Below, piece after piece: positions 18,325 to 29,079 of a stretch of 64,000 nt of DNA. Position 1 is the first letter of the stretch. Each line of letters starts with the position of its first letter. The DNA is taken from positions 1 to 64,000 of the forward strand of contig NZ_JAQZAJ010000002.1 in assembly GCF_028737195.1 (NCBI RefSeq), written 5' to 3'. This DNA comes from Pseudovibrio exalbescens (GTDB lineage: Bacteria; Pseudomonadota; Alphaproteobacteria; Rhizobiales; Stappiaceae). Under the pieces are notes generated by a model that was not told the DNA's origin, ran no database searches, and worked only from the letters and a program-made list of their open reading frames with translations. The translations under genes were made by a program, and so were the position numbers.

Positions 18325-18537
18325 TTAGTCGCCAATCTTCTGAAGCTCCACACCCACAGTCTTGTAGGTCGAGTTTAGGCTGGAGCTGATTGCTGCAAGG
18401 CTGCCGAATATGGCTAGAGCAATCAGAGCTGCAATAAGGCCATATTCAACAGCGGTCGCCCCACGCTCATCTTTGGACATGTGAGCGATTGTGAAGCCAG
18501 CCTTTGAAATGTCCGTGCCCTGCCGTTTAAACACCAT
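18325..18537 (-). CDS. flp: Flp-type type IVb pilin
   Basis: Pilin of the Flp/Tad class. The 70-residue prepilin has a 26-residue leader ending in G26, then the processed end ATAVEYG with the invariant Glu5 and Tyr6 (E31, Y32), followed by one hydrophobic helix. This fits cleavage by a TadV-type prepilin peptidase. A GAGG ribosome site 5 nt before the ATG supports the long leader over an internal ATG at 18480. No tad assembly genes are in the window, so this is an isolated pilin copy. Confidence 0.9.
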   Translation of the reverse strand: MVFKRQGTDISKAGFTIAHMSKDERGATAVEYGLIAALIALAIFGSLAAISSSLNSTYKTVGVELQKIGD

Positions 18538-18573
18538 ATCCGCCTCGTTTTCAGGCAGGGCCGCTACTCTTTA

Positions 18574-18978
18574 CTATCCGGACACCAGATCAATCAGGTG
18601 CGGAATAAGTGGCTCATCTGCCGGTGGCATTTTATAGTCTCGCAGCCGTACCGGGCGGGCCCAAGTCAGTGCCTGTCCCTCTGCACCAACAGGTGTACCT
18701 TCCCAGCGTCTGCACACATAAAGTGGCATCAGCAGGTGAAAATCCTCGTAAGTGTGGCTGGCGAAAGTCAGCGGAGCGAGGCACTCTTTCTTAACCGTAA
18801 TTCCCAGCTCTTCGCGCAATTCGCGAATGAGGCCGTCCTCCGGTGTTTCGCCTTGCTCGAGCTTTCCACCGGGAAATTCCCAGAATCCCGCCAGAGCCTT
18901 TCCTTCGGGCCGCTGCGCCAGCAAAACCCTTCCGTCCGCGTCAAACAGCGCACAGGCTGTAACCATTACCATTTTCAT
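18574..18978 (-). CDS. mutT: Nudix hydrolase, MutT-like 8-oxo-dGTP diphosphatase
   Basis: Predicted house-cleaning pyrophosphatase removing oxidised dGTP. The 134-residue protein has a complete Nudix box at residues 38-60, with E44, R52, E53, E56 and E57, and the MutT-like LAQRPEGKALAGFWEFPGG region before it. AGGACAGG 8 nt before the ATG at 18978 sets the start; the frame upstream begins only with a TTG. Nearest same-strand gene upstream is a GNAT acetyltransferase (81 nt). Other small Nudix substrates cannot be excluded. Confidence 0.88.
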   Translation of the reverse strand: MKMVMVTACALFDADGRVLLAQRPEGKALAGFWEFPGGKLEQGETPEDGLIRELREELGITVKKECLAPLTFASHTYEDFHLLMPLYVCRRWEGTPVGAEGQALTWARPVRLRDYKMPPADEPLIPHLIDLVSG

Positions 18979-19059
18979 AAGAAATGCCTGTCCTGATTTG
19001 AAACACAGCAATTACCAGTGAGAAACCATAGCTGAATAAGCTTTTGGCTCCGCGGTAAG

Positions 19060-19869
19060 CTATTGTTTGCAATAGTGATAGCGATAAGCTTCGCGATAGC
19101 CAATCGACTCATATAGGCCAACCGCTGCTGTGTTCTCCGCCACGACCTGCAACCAGGCCCTGTGACAGCCGCTCAGCGCGCCAATGCGCTGTGCCTCCAC
19201 AAGCAGCGCACGCGCAAACCCCTTGCGGCGCTGCTCGGGGTGCGTAGCAACGGCAAACAAGCCCATGCAATCCCGGTCCAACACCGCAAGCAGCACTGCA
19301 CAGGCTTCCCCTGCTGGGTCCAACACTGTCAGACACAGCTTCTCGGAAGTGATGCGTGCCAAGGTTTCGGACATGGCCTTCACCGCAGGCGCGGTGATCT
19401 TGCTTGGATCAGTCCCGCCCACACTGATGTAGTGGCTGGTCCATGCTTCCTGACTGAACCGCTCGATTGAGTAGTCCCTCGGCAACTCGGGATCGCTTGC
19501 CGCCCAGATGCCGCGCTCCAGCACCAAGGTCGGGTCGTAGCGTGTCCACTGCTCCTCCTCCAGGTGCCGGTCCAGCGCCTCGGGCATCAAAGGTGTCCAG
19601 CGCACAACGAACGGAACCCCAACCTGGCCGCTCAGTGAGCGGGCAGCAACCAGACGCTCCGCCACCAGATCGTCATCGCTCTTGTCAAAGAAATTCAGCG
19701 AATTCACACGCCGCGCCGGATTGCCGGGCGCAAACCGCATCATCCATTGCCTGTCATAGTGGGTCATCAAGCTCGGGTAACAATTCAGGTTGGACTGTTC
19801 CAGCCGAAACACCTGAGCAAGGTCCACATCCTTAAAGCCCTTAAGCGGGTCAGCTTCTGTAGTCGCCAT
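19060..19869 (-). CDS. GNAT family N-acetyltransferase
   Basis: Acetyl-CoA-dependent N-acetyltransferase with unknown substrate. The 269-residue protein has a GNAT domain in its C-terminal half, with the acetyl-CoA loop [16 protein letters not shown] and the [21 protein letters not shown] end. The N-terminal half (about 1-130) resembles no family I recognise. The gene starts inside the end of argJ (20-nt overlap from the ATG at 19869; another ATG is at 19881), so it is probably translationally coupled to argJ. Confidence 0.85.
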   Translation of the reverse strand: MATTEADPLKGFKDVDLAQVFRLEQSNLNCYPSLMTHYDRQWMMRFAPGNPARRVNSLNFFDKSDDDLVAERLVAARSLSGQVGVPFVVRWTPLMPEALDRHLEEEQWTRYDPTLVLERGIWAASDPELPRDYSIERFSQEAWTSHYISVGGTDPSKITAPAVKAMSETLARITSEKLCLTVLDPAGEACAVLLAVLDRDCMGLFAVATHPEQRRKGFARALLVEAQRIGALSGCHRAWLQVVAENTAAVGLYESIGYREAYRYHYCKQ

Positions 19870-21082
19870 TGATTGCCACATATTCCTTTGTCAGATCACA
19901 CGTCCAAACCCGCGCAGAGCCGCTGCCGAGTCCAAGGTCCACCTTGATCAGGATTTCATCCTCTTTCATCACGGCAGAGGCGGCCTCTTCGCTGTAACCG
20001 GCATCGCGTTCACCTTCCACGGCAACACGCACATCACCAAACCATATGGCAAGGCGATCCCGGTCTGCGGGTTCTCCGGCTTTTCCAACAGCCATCACAA
20101 CCCGGCCCCAGTTGGCATCTTCACCGGCAACAGCGGTTTTCACGAGCGGCGAATTTGCCACAGCAAGGGCCACCTTATGCGCTGATGAATCACTTTCAGC
20201 GCCCTCAATGCGCACTTCCACAAACTTAGTCGCGCCCTCGCCGTCGCGCACGATCTGGTGCGCCAGCTCCACCATCATTTCTGAAAGCGCAACGCGGAAT
20301 TCGGCAAGACGCGGATCTTGCGGGTCTTCAATCCACTCTCCGCCAGCCTCACCGGTTGCCGCTAGCAGCACCGTATCAGAGGTGGACGTGTCGCTGTCCA
20401 CAGTGATCGCATTAAAGCTGCCACCCACCGTATCACTCAGCATGCCCTGAAGCGCTGGCGCTGCAATTGGCGCATCGGTAAAAAGAAACCCGAGCATGGT
20501 TGCCATGTCAGGCGCAATCATTCCTGCGCCCTTCGCGATGCCATTCAGCACCACGTTTACAGCCCCCACGCGAACCGTTCTCGTCAGGTATTTGGGGTAG
20601 GTGTCTGTTGTCATGATGGCCGATGCAGCTTGCTTCCAACCCTGCGGCTGGGCTGATGCCACCAGCTCTTGCGCCACATCCGCAAACTTTTCTGCAGGGA
20701 GCGGCTCACCAATCACGCCGGTGGACGCGAGGTACACCTCGTTCTCAGGGCAGCCCACTGCTTCTGCAATGATCTTGGCCGACAGCTCAACCGCCGCCTT
20801 GCCCTTTTTGCCCGTAAACGCGTTGGCGTTGCCGGAGTTGATGAGCAGCGCCTTGATCCGCCCGTTTGGCAGCAGGGCCTTGCACCAATCAACCGGAGCA
20901 GAAGTGCACTTTGATTTAGTAAACACGCCCGCGACCTGACTGCCCTCGCTCAAGAGCGCAAGCAGCACGTCCGTTCGGCCTTTGTATTTCAACCCAGCTG
21001 CTGCCGTCGCCAGTCGCACACCTGAGACTTCAGGCATTTCCGGAAAAACTTTAGGCGCAAGAGGAGAAATTTGGTCGGACAT
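19850..21082 (-). CDS. argJ: Bifunctional glutamate N-acetyltransferase / amino-acid acetyltransferase
   Basis: Transfers the acetyl group from N-acetylornithine to glutamate, closing the cyclic arginine pathway; many members also use acetyl-CoA. The 410-residue precursor has the self-cleavage site ATMLGF with nucleophile T195, which splits it into alpha and beta chains. The ATG at 21082 begins the family N-terminus; 25 more codons are open upstream but run across the terminator of the preceding gene. The C-terminus [15 protein letters not shown] is intact and overlaps the GNAT gene. Confidence 0.96.
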   Translation of the reverse strand: MSDQISPLAPKVFPEMPEVSGVRLATAAAGLKYKGRTDVLLALLSEGSQVAGVFTKSKCTSAPVDWCKALLPNGRIKALLINSGNANAFTGKKGKAAVELSAKIIAEAVGCPENEVYLASTGVIGEPLPAEKFADVAQELVASAQPQGWKQAASAIMTTDTYPKYLTRTVRVGAVNVVLNGIAKGAGMIAPDMATMLGFLFTDAPIAAPALQGMLSDTVGGSFNAITVDSDTSTSDTVLLAATGEAGGEWIEDPQDPRLAEFRVALSEMMVELAHQIVRDGEGATKFVEVRIEGAESDSSAHKVALAVANSPLVKTAVAGEDANWGRVVMAVGKAGEPADRDRLAIWFGDVRVAVEGERDAGYSEEAASAVMKEDEILIKVDLGLGSGSARVWTCDLTKEYVAINGDYRS

Positions 21083-21110
21083 GAGAAACTCCAGAAGAAA
21101 ATCGGCCCAA

Positions 21111-21148
21111 ATAAAAAGGCTCCGTTTGGAGGTAGCCAAACGGAGCCT
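21111..21148 (-). terminator. Terminator between the parvulin gene and argJ
   Basis: A perfect 13-bp stem (21117-21129 with 21136-21148) around a 6-nt loop, followed on the minus strand by TTTTTAT. It ends the isomerase transcript just before the argJ start, so argJ needs its own promoter or readthrough. Confidence 0.92.
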
Positions 21149-21202
21149 GAATGACAAGCTCTAGCCGCGACAAACTGTATTGCAGTCGCCGCAATTATTG
21201 CT

Positions 21203-22072
21203 TCAGTTTGCGGTTTCTTCCGCCTGGTCCGCTTCGTCAGCCGCAGCTTCCGGCTCAACGATGTTGACCTCTGCCTTCTCCCGCAGCTCTTCCACGGTCG
21301 CGCGGAACTTATCAAGAATGAGGTTCTGGCGGATCTGGTCAGAAACCTGTGCCAGTTCTGGTGCCGGACGCTCGCGCGCTTCTTCAACAAGGATAACGTG
21401 GAAGCCGAACTGGCTCTTCACCGGCTCCTTGGAGTAGCTGCCGGGCTCCTGTGCAAACGCCGCTTCTTCAAATTCAGGAACCATCTGGCCCTTGCCGAAG
21501 AAGCCAAGCTGGCCACCGTTCTGCCCGCTTGGGCCTGTGGATTTCTCTTTGGCCAACTCTGCAAAGTCCGCGCCGCCATCCAGTTCCGCAATCACGGCCT
21601 TGGCGTCCTCTTCAGTTTCCAGAAGGATATGACGGGCCGAGACCTCGGTGTCGCCTTTATAATCAGCATACTGCTCGTCGTAGGCCGCCTTGATGTCGTC
21701 TTCGGTCACTGAGTTCTGAATGAACTTCTGGAAATAGGCATTGCGCAAGGCACGCGTGCGTTCAAATTCCATCAGGCGCTTGAAATCAGGATCGTCCTGA
21801 AGGCTTTCAGCCTCTGCCGCATTGGCCAACAGATTCATTTCCACAAGCACATCAGTCAGAACACCGCGCCACTCGGTCGGAGGAACGCGCTGCAACTGAG
21901 AAGCGTAATCCTGCGCGGCGTATGCCAGATCACCCTCTGTGATCTCAGCCTTGTCCACCGTAGCAACAACATTGTCGACATCCTGCGCAAAAGCACTAAC
22001 CGAGCCAAGACCGATGACAAGCGCAACAACAGCTGCCGAGCTCTTGAGTACTGACGAAAACTTTGGAAGCAT
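21203..22072 (-). CDS. Periplasmic peptidyl-prolyl isomerase, parvulin type
   Basis: Exported PpiC/SurA-like foldase. The 289-residue protein has a Sec signal peptide at about 1-29 (cleavage near AFAQD), an N-terminal helical chaperone region (about 35-130), a parvulin rotamase domain at about 135-230 with ARHILLETEEDA, GGQLGFFGKGQMVPEFE and FGFHVILVEE, and an acidic tail. The ATG at 22072 has a GAAAGAG site; 38 upstream codons do not encode a signal peptide. It is divergent from secA, so secretion and periplasmic folding genes share a 266-bp control region. Confidence 0.92.
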   Translation of the reverse strand: MLPKFSSVLKSSAAVVALVIGLGSVSAFAQDVDNVVATVDKAEITEGDLAYAAQDYASQLQRVPPTEWRGVLTDVLVEMNLLANAAEAESLQDDPDFKRLMEFERTRALRNAYFQKFIQNSVTEDDIKAAYDEQYADYKGDTEVSARHILLETEEDAKAVIAELDGGADFAELAKEKSTGPSGQNGGQLGFFGKGQMVPEFEEAAFAQEPGSYSKEPVKSQFGFHVILVEEARERPAPELAQVSDQIRQNLILDKFRATVEELREKAEVNIVEPEAAADEADQAEETAN

Positions 22073-22338
22073 GATTACTCTTTCTTTAGGTTGCTTATAG
22101 TCCCGAACGGGGAGCAACAATGACAATGCGCAGAATTGCGACTGCAGAGAGCGTTGACAAGTATCTAGCCCCCTCTTATCTCTCACTTCGCCCGATTTAT
22201 TTTCCCAAGGGCTTTCGAGATAGTGTGACCGGTACGCTGACTCGCTGTAGTCGCGGGTTGCATAGATCAGAATTTTGACGATTTCTAGGGCCCTCCACGA
22301 ACGTGGTTACCGGCGCCCGAAAAAGGAAGGACCGCCAC

Positions 22339-25140
<2,802 letters not shown>

Positions 25141-25164
25141 GGCCTGAAAGACATCAACCTATGG

Positions 25165-25194
25165 AAAGCCGGTGTTTTCGCACCGGCTTTTTTT
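25165..25194 (+). terminator. Terminator of secA
   Basis: Perfect 10-bp stem (25165-25174 with 25181-25190), loop TTTTCG, then a run of seven T. Confidence 0.95.
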
Positions 25195-25262
25195 GTGCAA
25201 TCACAACAATGCACCAATCTGTTGCTACGTCTTCAAGGTGAAACGCCTTCAAGGAGCCAATC

Positions 25263-25892
25263 ATGACGTGGGCACACCGCCTTGCCTTTGGCCTGTCCGC
25301 CATCGCACTCACTCTTTCGAGCAGCGCATTCGCTGCCGATCCGGGCTACTACAAGATAGTTGAACCAGAAGATGTCTACGCTTTCCCTGGCTCTCGTGAG
25401 AAGCCGCAGATAACGCTGCAACAGGGTGAAATGGTCACATCCAGTGGCACAACGCGCCTGTTCGTTGACCAAACATGGCAAGAGGTCAGTCAGGGAGAGG
25501 TAACAGGCTGGGTTCTGCAGAACAAACTTCGCAAGGCTGAAGCCATACCACTCTTGAACTCGCCCTTGCCAGCAGCCGGGTCGTGCGGTGGATTTGAACC
25601 AGGATGGAACCTGTCATGGGCAGAGGAAGAAGCCACCTTCACATCCATCAATGGGGAGGATCTGTCCCTGCCGATCTCTTCTGCAGGCACGGTTTCTGGC
25701 TTCCGCTACGGTGTACTTCAGGCACAGGGCCCAACCTCCAAGGCCGTCCTGACAGTTGCAGAGGAGGCCTGCCCGTTCCTCCCGCTCGACAGTTTCGTAT
25801 GGGGCATTGCCCATCTGGTCCTGAGTGAAGAGGGTCAGCCAGACCGTGTCTTTTTGGGCTGTTGTCGTCCATTACCGGAAGGCTTCAAGTAG
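25263..25892 (+). CDS. Secreted SH3-like / COG3650-type envelope protein
   Basis: Exported protein of unknown function. The 209-residue protein has a signal peptide at about 1-24 (AFAAD), an SH3b-like domain at about 25-100 (VYAFPGSREKPQITLQQGEMV, WQEVSQGEVTGWVLQNKL), and a C-terminal domain with the CGGFEPGW and CCRPLP cysteines that resembles the COG3650 putative lipoprotein group. AAGGAG precedes the ATG. SH3b domains often bind peptidoglycan, and its convergent neighbour is an L,D-transpeptidase; a cell-wall role is inference. Confidence 0.75.
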   Translation: MTWAHRLAFGLSAIALTLSSSAFAADPGYYKIVEPEDVYAFPGSREKPQITLQQGEMVTSSGTTRLFVDQTWQEVSQGEVTGWVLQNKLRKAEAIPLLNSPLPAAGSCGGFEPGWNLSWAEEEATFTSINGEDLSLPISSAGTVSGFRYGVLQAQGPTSKAVLTVAEEACPFLPLDSFVWGIAHLVLSEEGQPDRVFLGCCRPLPEGFK

Positions 25893-25897
25893 GCAAC

Positions 25898-25922
25898 AAA
25901 AAAGCCGGCGCGAAGCCGGCTT
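25898..25922 (-). terminator. Terminator of the L,D-transpeptidase gene
   Basis: AAGCCGGC (25902-25909) pairs with GCCGGCTT (25915-25922). On the minus strand a run of T follows. It lies between two convergent genes and may also end the rightward one, with a weaker tail. Confidence 0.85.
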
Positions 25923-25952
25923 CTCTGCAAATCCATTGGTCTATGGCAGCGC

Positions 25953-26579
25953 TTAAAGCACAACGACCTTGGCGCCAACCTTCACGTTGTCGTAAAGGTG
26001 CTCAACGTCGCTGTTGAACATGCGGATGCAGCCGGAAGAAACGGCATGTCCGATGCTCCAGTCTTCGTTGGTGCCATGGATACGATAAATGGTGTTACCC
26101 AAGTAAAGCGCGCGCGCACCCATTGGGTTCTCAGGACCGCCTGGCATGAAGCTTGGGAGTTTGCGGCCTTTTTTCGCTTCGCGGCGAACCATTTCTGGTG
26201 GCGGTGTCCAGCCCGGCCACTTCGCCTTGCGGGTAATCCGCTCTGCACCAGACCACTCAAAGCCCTCGCGACCAACACCGATGCCGTAGCGCATCGCCTT
26301 GCCATCTTCCAGAACGTGGTAGAGGTAGCGATTGTCGGTATCAACAATAATGGTGCCAGGCTTCTCGCCAGTGCTGTAAGACACCACCTTGCGCTTGAAC
26401 TTCTTGCGCGCGAGACGGTTCGCACTCTCGATAGAAGGTGTGTAGGACACCCACTGCTTCTGCTCCGCGTTCCAATACTGCGCGGCCTGAACGGTGCCGC
26501 TGACGCCAAGAACGATACCAGCACTGACAATCAATTTAACGGCGGTCTTAACCAACGTGTTAACGTAGGAATTCATCAT
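25953..26579 (-). CDS. L,D-transpeptidase (YkuD domain)
   Basis: Periplasmic enzyme forming 3-3 peptidoglycan cross-links or attaching proteins to the wall. The 208-residue protein has an N-terminal signal sequence (about 1-33, AAQYW after the cleavage region), then a YkuD domain with the IHGTNEDWSIGHAVSSGCIRM signature and catalytic C184. The upstream region RKKFKRKVVSY is basic. Two ATGs stand in tandem at the start. One of two L,D-transpeptidase-type proteins in the window, the other at 58563. Confidence 0.92.
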   Translation of the reverse strand: MMNSYVNTLVKTAVKLIVSAGIVLGVSGTVQAAQYWNAEQKQWVSYTPSIESANRLARKKFKRKVVSYSTGEKPGTIIVDTDNRYLYHVLEDGKAMRYGIGVGREGFEWSGAERITRKAKWPGWTPPPEMVRREAKKGRKLPSFMPGGPENPMGARALYLGNTIYRIHGTNEDWSIGHAVSSGCIRMFNSDVEHLYDNVKVGAKVVVL

Positions 26580-26705
26580 GCCCCCCGAGGCAAAATAGAT
26601 CGTAAACGCGCCAGCCCGAGCGGCGCTGTTTCAACTCAGAGTTAGTTCTCGCCAACCGGCTTCCGAACTTCTTCTATCGCGAACGTTTGAAGGATTAACG
26701 GAAAC

Positions 26706-26718
26706 TAGTTTAAAACTA
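26706..26718. repeat. Short palindrome, possible operator half of a pair
   Basis: TAGTTT and AAACTA are perfect 6-bp arms around one A. It lies 70 bp, centre to centre, from a similar palindrome at 26775-26789. Confidence 0.4.
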
Positions 26719-26774
26719 ATGTACAGCGCAATACCAAACACCGTATTCTGCCGGAAATACCGGGTGATAATAAC

Positions 26775-26789
26775 TTAGTAATTTACTAA
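26775..26789. repeat. Short palindrome, possible operator half of a pair
   Basis: TTAGTAA and TTACTAA are perfect 7-bp arms around one T, in the AT-rich region between divergent genes. The regulator is unknown. Confidence 0.45.
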
Positions 26790-26931
26790 AATATTACCCA
26801 GCTGCATTGCGCATTTCGAACGTTGAGTAAGCCCCTTCTCACCCCCTTCGACCTAGACCAATTCCTCCTATCAATCTTGCGTGGCTTCTGTATCTTGCAG
26901 GCAGAACTACTTAAGATATTGGGAGAAAATC

Positions 26932-27714
26932 TTGTCAGAGGTTAACGCCGAAGCGCCCACCTGTTTGCCCTATGTTGAAAAAGGTCCGAAAGATCAAGCC
27001 CCTGTCGTTCTGTTGCATGGGTTCGGCAGCGACGCGCTCACGTGGAGTAATATTCAACTCAATCTTGAGAATAAACATCGCAGCATAGCCTTCGACCTAC
27101 CGGGCCATGGAAAAGCACTCGACTGGCCAAAGGTCGGAAATGCGGTCGTCGCCGCCAAGGCAGTGAATCAATCTCTGGATGCGTTGGGGCTGGATCGCTT
27201 TCACCTGGTTGGGCACTCATTGGGTGGGGCTGTCGCTTCGCTCATTGCGCTGCGCGCCACAGACCGAGTGGCCAGCCTGACATTGCTCGCGCCAGGCGGT
27301 TTTGGGCCAGAAATCAACGCCCAACTGCTGCGCCGCTATGCGGCGGCCCAAACCGCAGAAGAACAAGCCCCTCTGCTGGAGCAGTTCTACGGCTATGAGT
27401 ACAAGCTCCCGCGCAAACTCCCGGAATATGTGGCTGAGCAGCGCGCCCGGCCCGGGGCCCAGGACGTGCTCAAAACCATCAGCGATGCCTTTCTTGATGG
27501 GGAGACTCAGGGCGTGCTTCCGCTGGATCAGCTTGGAGAGTTGCCGCTGCCAATGTCATTGGTGTGGGGCACCCAAGACCGGGTTCTCCCGCCAAGCCAT
27601 GCGGATAATGCGCCGGGCACCATCGCGAAGCACATCTTTGAAGGTGTCGGCCACATGGTTCATCTTGAAATTTCCGATCAAGTGCTCCGCGTCATCCGCG
27701 AAGCCGTCCGCTGA
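26932..27714 (+). CDS. Alpha/beta hydrolase, acyltransferase/esterase-like
   Basis: Alpha/beta-fold hydrolase of unknown substrate, similar in layout to the hydrolase-like domains linked to acetoin dehydrogenase E2 proteins. The 260-residue reading has the oxyanion region LLHGFGSDALTW, nucleophile S96 in GHSLGG, a lid region (about 135-185), and a C-terminal VGHMVHLE with the catalytic His. I start at TTG 26932 because GGGAG stands 7 nt before it; GTG at 26881 would add 17 residues with no ribosome site. No signal peptide. Confidence 0.85.
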   Translation: MSEVNAEAPTCLPYVEKGPKDQAPVVLLHGFGSDALTWSNIQLNLENKHRSIAFDLPGHGKALDWPKVGNAVVAAKAVNQSLDALGLDRFHLVGHSLGGAVASLIALRATDRVASLTLLAPGGFGPEINAQLLRRYAAAQTAEEQAPLLEQFYGYEYKLPRKLPEYVAEQRARPGAQDVLKTISDAFLDGETQGVLPLDQLGELPLPMSLVWGTQDRVLPPSHADNAPGTIAKHIFEGVGHMVHLEISDQVLRVIREAVR

Positions 27715-27741
27715 TCGAGGCCAAAGCCAGGGCCGCCAGCT

Positions 27742-28926
27742 TCAAGCTGGCGGCAGCAAATCCTCATGCCAGTCCTGGCCCATGACCCGACGCGCCATCA
27801 TGTGGGAACGCGGATGGTTGATGCTGTCCACACACACCAACTTTCCGTCCTTGAGATAGGCCACATAAAAACTGCCGGTCTTTGGCGATCCAACCGTAAT
27901 CGCCTCCTCATAGCCATGAGACAGGCCTGCAATCTGCAACTTGATGTCGTACTGATCTGACCAGAACCACGGCAGCGGGTCATAGTCCGGTGCCTCATTC
28001 ATCAGGCTGGCGGCAACTGTCTTGGCCTGATCAATGGCATTTTGAACGCTCTCAAGCCGGATGGATCGCCCATAGCGCTGCGAGAAGAACCGCACACAGT
28101 CACCGCAGGCCCACACGTCTTCGTCAGAGCTTTGCCCGTGACCATCCACGATAATGCCATCATCCGTCTCCAGGCCCGCAGCCTCGGCCAGCGCATCATT
28201 CGGCATTGCGCCAACGGCTGAGAGCACAAAGTCGCATTCAAGGCGCGTGCCATCAGAAAGCACAACGGCTTCTGCTCGGCCATCCCCTTCAATGCGCTCG
28301 ACACCTACACCGTAGTGAAACGCGACGCCCTTCTCTTCGTGCAACTCATGAAAGAAGCGGGCAACATCATCCGAAACGACGCGCTTCAGCAACCGCTCTT
28401 GCAGCTCCACGATGCGCACATCAAGGCCCAGGTCTTTGGCGACTGCGCCCACCTCAAGGCCGATGTACCCGCCGCCGATGATCACGACCTTTTTGCCCGG
28501 TGCCACCAAAGGCCGTAGCGCCTCAACATCAGCAATGCCGCGCAAAGAAAGGACACCATCGAGCTGCGCACCTTCAATCGGGAGTGCGCGCGCTTTGGTT
28601 CCGGTGGTCAAGACAAGCTTGGAATAGGAAACAGAGCTGCCACTTTTCAGTTCCAGCAGCTTTTTTTGGCGATCAACAGCAACAACCGGATCGCCCGAGA
28701 TCAGCTCAACTTTGTTGACCTCATAAAACTCCTTGGGGCGCAGATAGAGAGTCTCCTCACCAACGTCACCCTTCAGGAACTTCTTCGAGAGCGGCGGGCG
28801 CTGATACGGCAAATGAGGCTCATCGCCAATCAGGACCAAGTCTCCCTCGAACCCTTTTTGGCGCAGCGTCTGGACAACCTGACTGCCCGCTTGCCCTGCT
28901 CCAACTACCACAATCTTTTCAGTCAT
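27742..28926 (-). CDS. FAD-dependent ferredoxin reductase
   Basis: NAD(P)H-dependent reductase of the rhodocoxin/putidaredoxin reductase type, passing electrons to a [2Fe-2S] ferredoxin. The 394-residue protein has an N-terminal FAD-binding GAGQAGSQ motif (about 9-16), the YQRPPLSK segment, an NAD-binding GGGYIGLEVG motif near 150, the VWACGDC FAD-contact region near 275, and a C-terminal reductase domain (about 320-394). AGGAG precedes the ATG. No ferredoxin or oxygenase gene is beside it, so its partner is elsewhere. Confidence 0.9.
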   Translation of the reverse strand: MTEKIVVVGAGQAGSQVVQTLRQKGFEGDLVLIGDEPHLPYQRPPLSKKFLKGDVGEETLYLRPKEFYEVNKVELISGDPVVAVDRQKKLLELKSGSSVSYSKLVLTTGTKARALPIEGAQLDGVLSLRGIADVEALRPLVAPGKKVVIIGGGYIGLEVGAVAKDLGLDVRIVELQERLLKRVVSDDVARFFHELHEEKGVAFHYGVGVERIEGDGRAEAVVLSDGTRLECDFVLSAVGAMPNDALAEAAGLETDDGIIVDGHGQSSDEDVWACGDCVRFFSQRYGRSIRLESVQNAIDQAKTVAASLMNEAPDYDPLPWFWSDQYDIKLQIAGLSHGYEEAITVGSPKTGSFYVAYLKDGKLVCVDSINHPRSHMMARRVMGQDWHEDLLPPA

Positions 28927-29018
28927 ATAGATCTCCTGGCCGGTCCTCCGCGCTCTGCCGTTCGAGCACGAAAAACTACTCTAACTTGGTCTTAAGGTGA
29001 TTTGACAATCGTGGCAAA

Positions 29019-29050
29019 CAAAGGGCACCCCTCCTTTCGAAGGGGTGCCC
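29019..29050 (-). terminator. Terminator of the chemoreceptor gene
   Basis: Perfect 10-bp stem (29023-29032 with 29041-29050) around an 8-nt loop, followed on the minus strand by TTTGTTTG, 30 nt after the stop. Confidence 0.88.
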
Positions 29051-29079
29051 CAAGCATCTCTGTTGTTGATGACTTGATC

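Larger units (their letters stand above)
26580..26931. other. AT-rich divergent control region
   Basis: About 350 bp with no convincing gene between an L,D-transpeptidase (leftward) and an alpha/beta hydrolase (rightward). Its middle is clearly AT-richer than the surroundings and contains two short palindromes listed separately. A GTG-started frame extends the hydrolase upstream to 26881, but I prefer the TTG at 26932. Confidence 0.5.
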
